Of a stretch of DNA of 36,466 nt, positions 32,643 to 36,466 are shown one piece after another; the stretch's first letter is position 1, and the number at the start of each line of letters is the position of its first letter. Under the pieces are notes generated by a model. It worked only from the letters and a program-made list of their open reading frames with translations. It was not told the DNA's origin and made no database searches. Both the position numbers and the translations under genes were made by a program. The DNA comes from Methanobacteriota archaeon (lineage in GTDB: Archaea > Methanobacteriota > Methanobacteria > Methanobacteriales > Methanobacteriaceae): contig JAEZRD010000038.1 in assembly GCA_023440975.1 (NCBI GenBank), forward strand, positions 1 to 36,466, read 5' to 3'.

Positions 32643-34319
32643 TTAATCTTTATTTTCAGATTTTTTAATATCTTCTCCACGTATAGTTCCTCTCATAATT
32701 TTTCCACTAATAGTTTTAGGTAATTCATCTACAAATTCTATTACTCGAGGATATTTATACGGAGCAGTTACATTTTTCACATGATTTTGAATTTCTTTTG
32801 CTAATTCTTCACTAGCTTCATAACCACGGGTTAAAACAATTGTTGCTTTAACAACTTGTCCACGTACTTCATGAGGCACACCAGTAATAGCACATTCTAA
32901 AACACTTGGATGAGATATTACGGCACTTTCAACTTCGTAGGGTCCAATACGGTATCCACTACTTTTAATTATATCATCATTACGACCTACAAAGTGATAG
33001 TATCCATCTTCATCTATCCATGCAGTATCTCCACTATGATAATGACCCTCATAATTTTTCTTTTCAAATTCTACTGGATTTTTATAATATTCTTTATATA
33101 ATCCTGCAGGACGACCTTCATCAATACGATAAGTTAATTCTCCACGACTTCCAATATCAACTACATTTCCATCTTTATCAAGTAAATCTATATCATATAT
33201 AGGATTTAATTTTCCAACTGCTCCAGGTTTAGGATCTAACCATACAAATGTAGCTAAACCAAGTGTAGTTTCAGTTTGTCCAAATCCTTCTTTAATACTT
33301 AATCCAGTTTGTTCTTTAAATACTTTAAATACTTCTGGAGGTAATGGTTCTCCTGCTGTAGTTGCATATTTTATGTTAGAGAAATCAAATTGACTTAAAT
33401 CTTCTTTAATGAGGAATCTGTATACTGTTGGAGGTGCACAGAAAGTTGTAACATTGTGTTCAATCATTTTTTTAATTAAACTTAATCCATTAAATCTATC
33501 ATAATCGTAAATGAATACAGCTGTTCCAGCTATCCATTGTCCATAAAGGTTTCCCCATACAGCTTTTCCCCATCCTGTATCTGCACCAGTATGGTGAATT
33601 CCATCTTCAACTACATTATGCCAATATTTTGCTGTTACAATATGACTTAAAGCATATGTTGGTTTGTGTGCTACCATTTTTGGTTCGCCACTAGTTCCAG
33701 AGGTGAAATAAATTAACATTATATCATCATTTGTAACAATGTCGTCTCCAGTTGGTTTTTCAAATATATCGCTCATTTTTTGGATTTCTTTATTGAAGTT
33801 ATACCATCCATCAATGTTTTTATCTCCAATTACTACTCTTTCAAATTCATGAGTTTCATGTGTAGTATTGTAATCTTTAATTAAGTAATCTTCTTGTACG
33901 GTTACAACCATTTTGATTTCTGCTTTTTCAATACGATATTTTATATCATGTAATTTTAACATGTGTGTTGCAGGTACAGCAATAGCTCCTAATTTATGTA
34001 ATGCTACCATGTTAATCCACCATTCGTAACGGTTTTTAAGAGTGAGCATTACTGTATCACCTTTACCTATTCCTAATTTTTTGTAAAAGTTTGCAGTTTT
34101 GTTACTTAATTTACTTATATCTTCAAATGTGAATGTGCGTTCTTCGTTATCATCACACCATATGAGTGCTTTTTTATTTGGATCTATGCGTGCATATTCA
34201 TCCACAACATCAAATCCGAAATTAAAGTTTTTTGGGATTTTTAATTCGAAGTTATCCCGGAAATCTTCGTAAGAGTCAAATTCTACTCTTTTTAAGAATT
34301 TTTTTAATAGTGATGTCAT
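32643..34319 (-). CDS. AMP-forming acyl-CoA synthetase (acetyl/medium-chain type)
   Basis: The enzyme activates a carboxylic acid with ATP to an acyl-adenylate and transfers it to CoA. The 558 residues carry the P-loop-like LIYFTSGTSGEPKMVAHKP (about 203-221), the adenylate motif GFGQTET near 340, YHSGDTAWIDEDGYYHFVGRNDDIIKSSGYRIGPYEVE in the hinge region, and the C-terminal catalytic lysine in PKTISGKIMR. The position between the regulator and vorCBA, 39 bases from vorC, suggests that it supplies branched-chain acyl-CoA (isobutyryl, 2-methylbutyryl or isovaleryl) for reductive carboxylation by Vor. The family does not fix the acid by sequence, so acetate or an aryl acid is also possible. It follows the regulator gene by 50 bases. 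Confidence 0.87.
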   Translation of the reverse strand: MTSLLKKFLKRVEFDSYEDFRDNFELKIPKNFNFGFDVVDEYARIDPNKKALIWCDDNEERTFTFEDISKLSNKTANFYKKLGIGKGDTVMLTLKNRYEWWINMVALHKLGAIAVPATHMLKLHDIKYRIEKAEIKMVVTVQEDYLIKDYNTTHETHEFERVVIGDKNIDGWYNFNKEIQKMSDIFEKPTGDDIVTNDDIMLIYFTSGTSGEPKMVAHKPTYALSHIVTAKYWHNVVEDGIHHTGADTGWGKAVWGNLYGQWIAGTAVFIYDYDRFNGLSLIKKMIEHNVTTFCAPPTVYRFLIKEDLSQFDFSNIKYATTAGEPLPPEVFKVFKEQTGLSIKEGFGQTETTLGLATFVWLDPKPGAVGKLNPIYDIDLLDKDGNVVDIGSRGELTYRIDEGRPAGLYKEYYKNPVEFEKKNYEGHYHSGDTAWIDEDGYYHFVGRNDDIIKSSGYRIGPYEVESAVISHPSVLECAITGVPHEVRGQVVKATIVLTRGYEASEELAKEIQNHVKNVTAPYKYPRVIEFVDELPKTISGKIMRGTIRGEDIKKSENKD

Positions 34320-34369
34320 TTTATTTAGTCCTTAAAATAATAATTTTAATCATAATTATATGAATGTTT

Positions 34370-34921
34370 TTACATTATAACAGCTAAAAATGTAGCTGGT
34401 TCATCGTTTAATGCTACCATAGCATGTCCATAGTTACTATCGAAAATAACTGAGTCGCCAGGGTGTAATTCGATTTCATTATTGTGTATGAATAATTTTA
34501 AAGATCCTTCAAGAATGTAATTAAATTCTTGACCTGGGTGGTTATTTAAAGTAGGAGTTTTATCCTCTTTAGGATCAACTGTTACGATAAAAAATTCTGA
34601 TTTTTTATGGGAAAATCTTTTACAGAGGTTTTCGTATTTGTACTCTTTTCTTCTTTCTACAGTAATTCCTTTCCCCTTTTTTGTAACATCAAACACATTC
34701 ATTCGTGTTTCTTCTCCAGTGAGTAATAAGGATAGGTCTACTTCAAATATGTTTGCAATTTCATTAAGTAAACTTGCTGGAATGTCTTTTTCTCCTTTTT
34801 CATATAAAATGTATGTTTCTTCATCAATTTTTAATTGTTCAGCAAAGTCTTTAATTGAAATATCGGACAATTCTCTTAAATCGCTAATACGAAGTCCGAG
34901 TTCTTTATTGAATTCGTTCAT
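34370..34921 (-). CDS. XRE-family regulator with C-terminal cupin domain
   Basis: The 183-residue protein has a helix-turn-helix of the XRE/Cro type (about 8-65: LRISDLRELSDISIKDFAEQL, then IDEETYILYEKGEKDIPASLLNEIANIFEV). A cupin barrel follows (about 115-183) with HPGQEFNYILEGSLKLFI and LHPGDSVIFDSNYGHAMVAL. Such XRE-cupin proteins usually bind a small ligand in the barrel and control the adjacent operon. Here that would be the acyl-CoA synthetase and vorCBA genes, which follow on the same strand (gap 50). It has a good GGTAGGT site before its ATG. The ligand may be a branched-chain acid, its CoA ester or an amino acid; that is inference from context. Autoregulation is likely because it heads the run. 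Confidence 0.87.
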   Translation of the reverse strand: MNEFNKELGLRISDLRELSDISIKDFAEQLKIDEETYILYEKGEKDIPASLLNEIANIFEVDLSLLLTGEETRMNVFDVTKKGKGITVERRKEYKYENLCKRFSHKKSEFFIVTVDPKEDKTPTLNNHPGQEFNYILEGSLKLFIHNNEIELHPGDSVIFDSNYGHAMVALNDEPATFLAVIM

Positions 34922-35337
34922 ATTTTTTACCTACCATATTTTTTTTAAATTTTATTAAATAAATTAATAAACATTATGTAAACTATTTTTTTTGAATTTT
35001 AATAAAAATTAGTTATGAAATTGTATTTAATTTAAATATATTTATTTTAGCTAAAATATTAGAAAAAATAGTATAATATTTTAACATAATATAATATCAG
35101 TTCTTTTTTAATATATACTTTATTAATTTTCATGATAATTTATGACAAATTAATTGAAATTCATTATTATATATTATTATAAGTAAAAAATTTAATAACA
35201 AAAAATTTAGGATATTATAATAAATTCATAGTCTTTATAAATAGAAACTTTAATATAATAATTGTTATAATTTAAACATAAATTAGATTTAAAAAAAAAT
35301 AAAAAAATTAAAAATATAAATTCAAGGTGAAAAAATA
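34922..35337. other. 416-base AT-rich divergent intergenic region
   Basis: This is the longest gene-free stretch. It separates the leftward XRE-cupin/vor operon from the rightward small-protein family. It is almost only A/T and holds no plausible ORF or RNA gene. Visible elements are a 10-bp perfect inverted repeat (TAAAATATTA at 35052-35061, TAATATTTTA at 35074-35083), an imperfect dyad at 35130-35145 resembling the centre of the palindrome at 386-405 (13 of 16 bases equal), and the TATA box at 35234-35243. Confidence 0.6.
35234..35243 (+). promoter_or_regulatory. TATA box for the right-edge small-protein family
   Basis: TTTATAAATA predicts a start near 35264 and a 74-nt leader before the ATG at 35338. 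The three genes that follow are closely spaced (gaps 41 and 18) and may share this promoter. Confidence 0.55.
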
Positions 35338-35727
35338 ATGTCAGAATCTGATCTTGGTGAAAATGTTATCTTTAAAAAACAATCCGGGGATGTACTAGAA
35401 GTAAATCAAAAATATATTGGAATTAAATCCAGAGAAGATGCATTTATGAGTATTAATTTTAGAGTACCTCCTGAAGATATGGAAGTAATAAAAGGATTCT
35501 TCCAAAGTTTTGACATGATAGAACCATTCAAACTAGATATATGTAGTACAGGAGATATTCCAGTATTTTTTAGAGGAATCTCCCCCGTATTAGAAAAAAA
35601 AGAATTAGGTAATTATTATTCATTTATGGCATTAACAGTTCAAGAATCTGTAAAAACTCCAGAAGAAATAGATTTATGTCATGAATGTACTGGTTGTGGA
35701 TTACATTTTGAAAACACACCCCAATAA
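35338..35727 (+). CDS. small Cys-motif protein, family member 1 of 3, unknown function
   Basis: I do not recognise this 129-residue soluble protein. A core of about 85 residues is shared with the next two genes: VIFKKQSGD(V)LEVNQKYIGIK (10-30), MSINFRVPPED, a (D/G)FF helix, and LDICSTGDIPVFFRGISPV (about 66-84). After a divergent segment it ends in a Cys cluster, Cys114-x2-Cys117-x2-Cys120-Gly, followed by LHFENTPQ. Cys68 in DICSTG is not conserved in the other copies. The C-terminal cysteines could hold zinc or an iron-sulfur cluster. No signal peptide or membrane helix is present. AAGGTGA lies 7 bases before the ATG. Nothing here shows an enzymatic motif. Confidence 0.78.
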   Translation: MSESDLGENVIFKKQSGDVLEVNQKYIGIKSREDAFMSINFRVPPEDMEVIKGFFQSFDMIEPFKLDICSTGDIPVFFRGISPVLEKKELGNYYSFMALTVQESVKTPEEIDLCHECTGCGLHFENTPQ

Positions 35728-35768
35728 AAAAAATTAAATCTTATTAAAAATTTAAGGTTGTTAATAAA

Positions 35769-36191
35769 ATGGAAAATGAAAACATAGAACAAGAACAAAT
35801 TATTAAAGATGAAGATGTAAATTTGGAAGACTATGTTGCATTCCAAAAAGCATCAGGGGACACATTAGCAGTAAATATAAAATATGTTGGAATTAAACAA
35901 AGACAAGACCATTTAATGAGTTTTAACTTCCATGCACTTCCAATACATTTAAAAGAAATCATACAATTCTTTGATGATGTGGATAATGTTGGAGATTTAG
36001 CATATGATATAAGTAAAACAGGATATGTGCCAGTTAACTTTAGAGGATTATCTCCTGTAGTACGTGAACCAAATTCAGATAGAGAGGTAATGTTCTCAAT
36101 GTCATTAGTTTTAGAACCAGTTAAAGCTGAAGCTAAAGAATCCTACTTTGATCCAACTTGTGGAAACTGCCCATTCCATCATATAGACTAA
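35769..36191 (+). CDS. small Cys-motif protein, family member 2 of 3, unknown function
   Basis: The 140-residue protein is a paralogue of the gene at 35338, with the shared core YVAFQKASGDTLAVNIKYVGIK, MSFNFHALP, and DISKTGYVPVNFRGLSPV. The N-terminus has about 18 extra acidic residues (EQEQIIKDEDVNLED). The C-terminus ends in a two-cysteine motif, Cys131-Gly-Asn-Cys134-Pro-Phe-His137-His138, where the two His may complete a metal site in place of the third Cys of member 1. It lies 41 bases downstream of member 1, without an obvious terminator. It is soluble and cytoplasmic by sequence. Function unknown. Confidence 0.78.
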   Translation: MENENIEQEQIIKDEDVNLEDYVAFQKASGDTLAVNIKYVGIKQRQDHLMSFNFHALPIHLKEIIQFFDDVDNVGDLAYDISKTGYVPVNFRGLSPVVREPNSDREVMFSMSLVLEPVKAEAKESYFDPTCGNCPFHHID

Positions 36192-36209
36192 AAATTTTGG
36201 AGGCATTAA

Positions 36210-36466
36210 ATGCCAAATTCAGAAATAAGTGAATATATTACATTTAAAAGAACTAATGGAGAAATACTAAAAGTTAATCAAAAATATGTGGGAATTAGAG
36301 CTAGACCAGATGGAACAATGGCAATTCATTATAAAGCTCCAATGGAAGATACCATAGAAATGGAAAAATTCTTTGATAAATTCACAAATATTGAAAAATT
36401 AAAAATGGATATTGGTGATACTGGAGTTTTTGGTGTTAATTATCGGGGCTTAATTGAGGGTAAAGA
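36210..36466 (+). CDS. small protein, family member 3 of 3 (cut by window end)
   Basis: A TTTTGGAGG site (36195-36203) precedes an ATG, and the open frame continues for 85 codons to the right edge. The visible part repeats the family core: YITFKRTNGEILKVNQKYVGI, MAIHYKAPMED, EKFFDKF and KMDIGDTGVFGVNYRGLIEG. Members 1 and 2 continue for a further 40-55 residues to the C-terminal Cys motif, so whether member 3 has it cannot be seen. It lies 18 bases after member 2 and is probably on the same transcript. Confidence 0.75.
   Translation, partial: MPNSEISEYITFKRTNGEILKVNQKYVGIRARPDGTMAIHYKAPMEDTIEMEKFFDKFTNIEKLKMDIGDTGVFGVNYRGLIEGK

Noticed and set aside
34922..35337. Hidden small ORF or RNA gene in the 416-base spacer
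   Set aside because: All frames are short and broken by stops, and there is no GC-rich structured block as would be expected for a stable RNA in such an AT-rich genome.

Overview
The window looks like chromosomal DNA of a pseudomurein-walled methanogen of the order Methanobacteriales, most likely Methanosphaera or a close relative. The evidence is the very low G+C (intergenic DNA is almost only A and T), archaeal TATA boxes of the TTTATAAATA type with GGAG/GGTGA ribosome binding sites, and an archaeal gene set: GatD/GatE tRNA amidotransferase, split GMP synthase, NreA, KEOPS Cgi121, a geranylgeranyl reductase-family flavoprotein and aTrm-G10. A MurT/GatD pair and a large Asn-rich surface protein with a transglutaminase-like domain fit a pseudomurein wall. 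The genus is an inference from composition and gene content. I see no tRNA, rRNA, CRISPR array, insertion sequence or prophage.

Layout. 1-317 is the 3' end of IMP dehydrogenase. It is followed by a 67-residue protein resembling a pseudomurein-binding repeat, a leftward MobA and the 790-residue surface protein. From 7868 leftwards runs trmO-like, an HD phosphohydrolase, ubiX and cbiT, then a two-helix membrane protein. From 8086 rightwards come a molybdate-binding Mop protein, an orphan multi-PAS histidine kinase, two small tandem paralogues, the flavoprotein reductase, aTrm-G10, a 2-isopropylmalate/citramalate synthase and Cgi121. A leftward probable operon at 20428-16280 holds an 87-residue protein, the GMP synthase ATPase subunit, a zinc-ribbon membrane protein, NreA with a C-terminal PCNA-binding motif, and a DegT-like PLP protein.

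The second half has a Cys-rich zinc-ribbon gene (+), murT-gatD (-) behind a promoter region with several dyads, a PanE-like reductase (-), the GMP synthase amidotransferase subunit (-), and a 50-residue membrane protein (+) that seems to be transcribed leaderless. Then come a gatD-gatE-trxB operon (-) and a leftward operon of an XRE-cupin regulator, an AMP-forming acyl-CoA synthetase and vorC-vorB-vorA. The right edge has three tandem paralogues of a small family I do not recognise; the third is cut by the window end.

How the genes fit together. IMP dehydrogenase and both GMP synthase subunits cover IMP to GMP. The acyl-CoA synthetase plus Vor could activate branched-chain acids and carboxylate them reductively to 2-oxoacids, beside the LeuA/CimA-type synthase. 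GatDE, Cgi121, the TrmO-like protein and aTrm-G10 serve tRNA charging and modification. CbiT and UbiX serve corrinoid and prenyl-FMN synthesis. MurT/GatD, the surface protein and perhaps the 67-residue protein relate to the envelope. The least explained material is the right-edge family, the paired small paralogues behind the histidine kinase, and several perfect or near-perfect dyads next to promoters.
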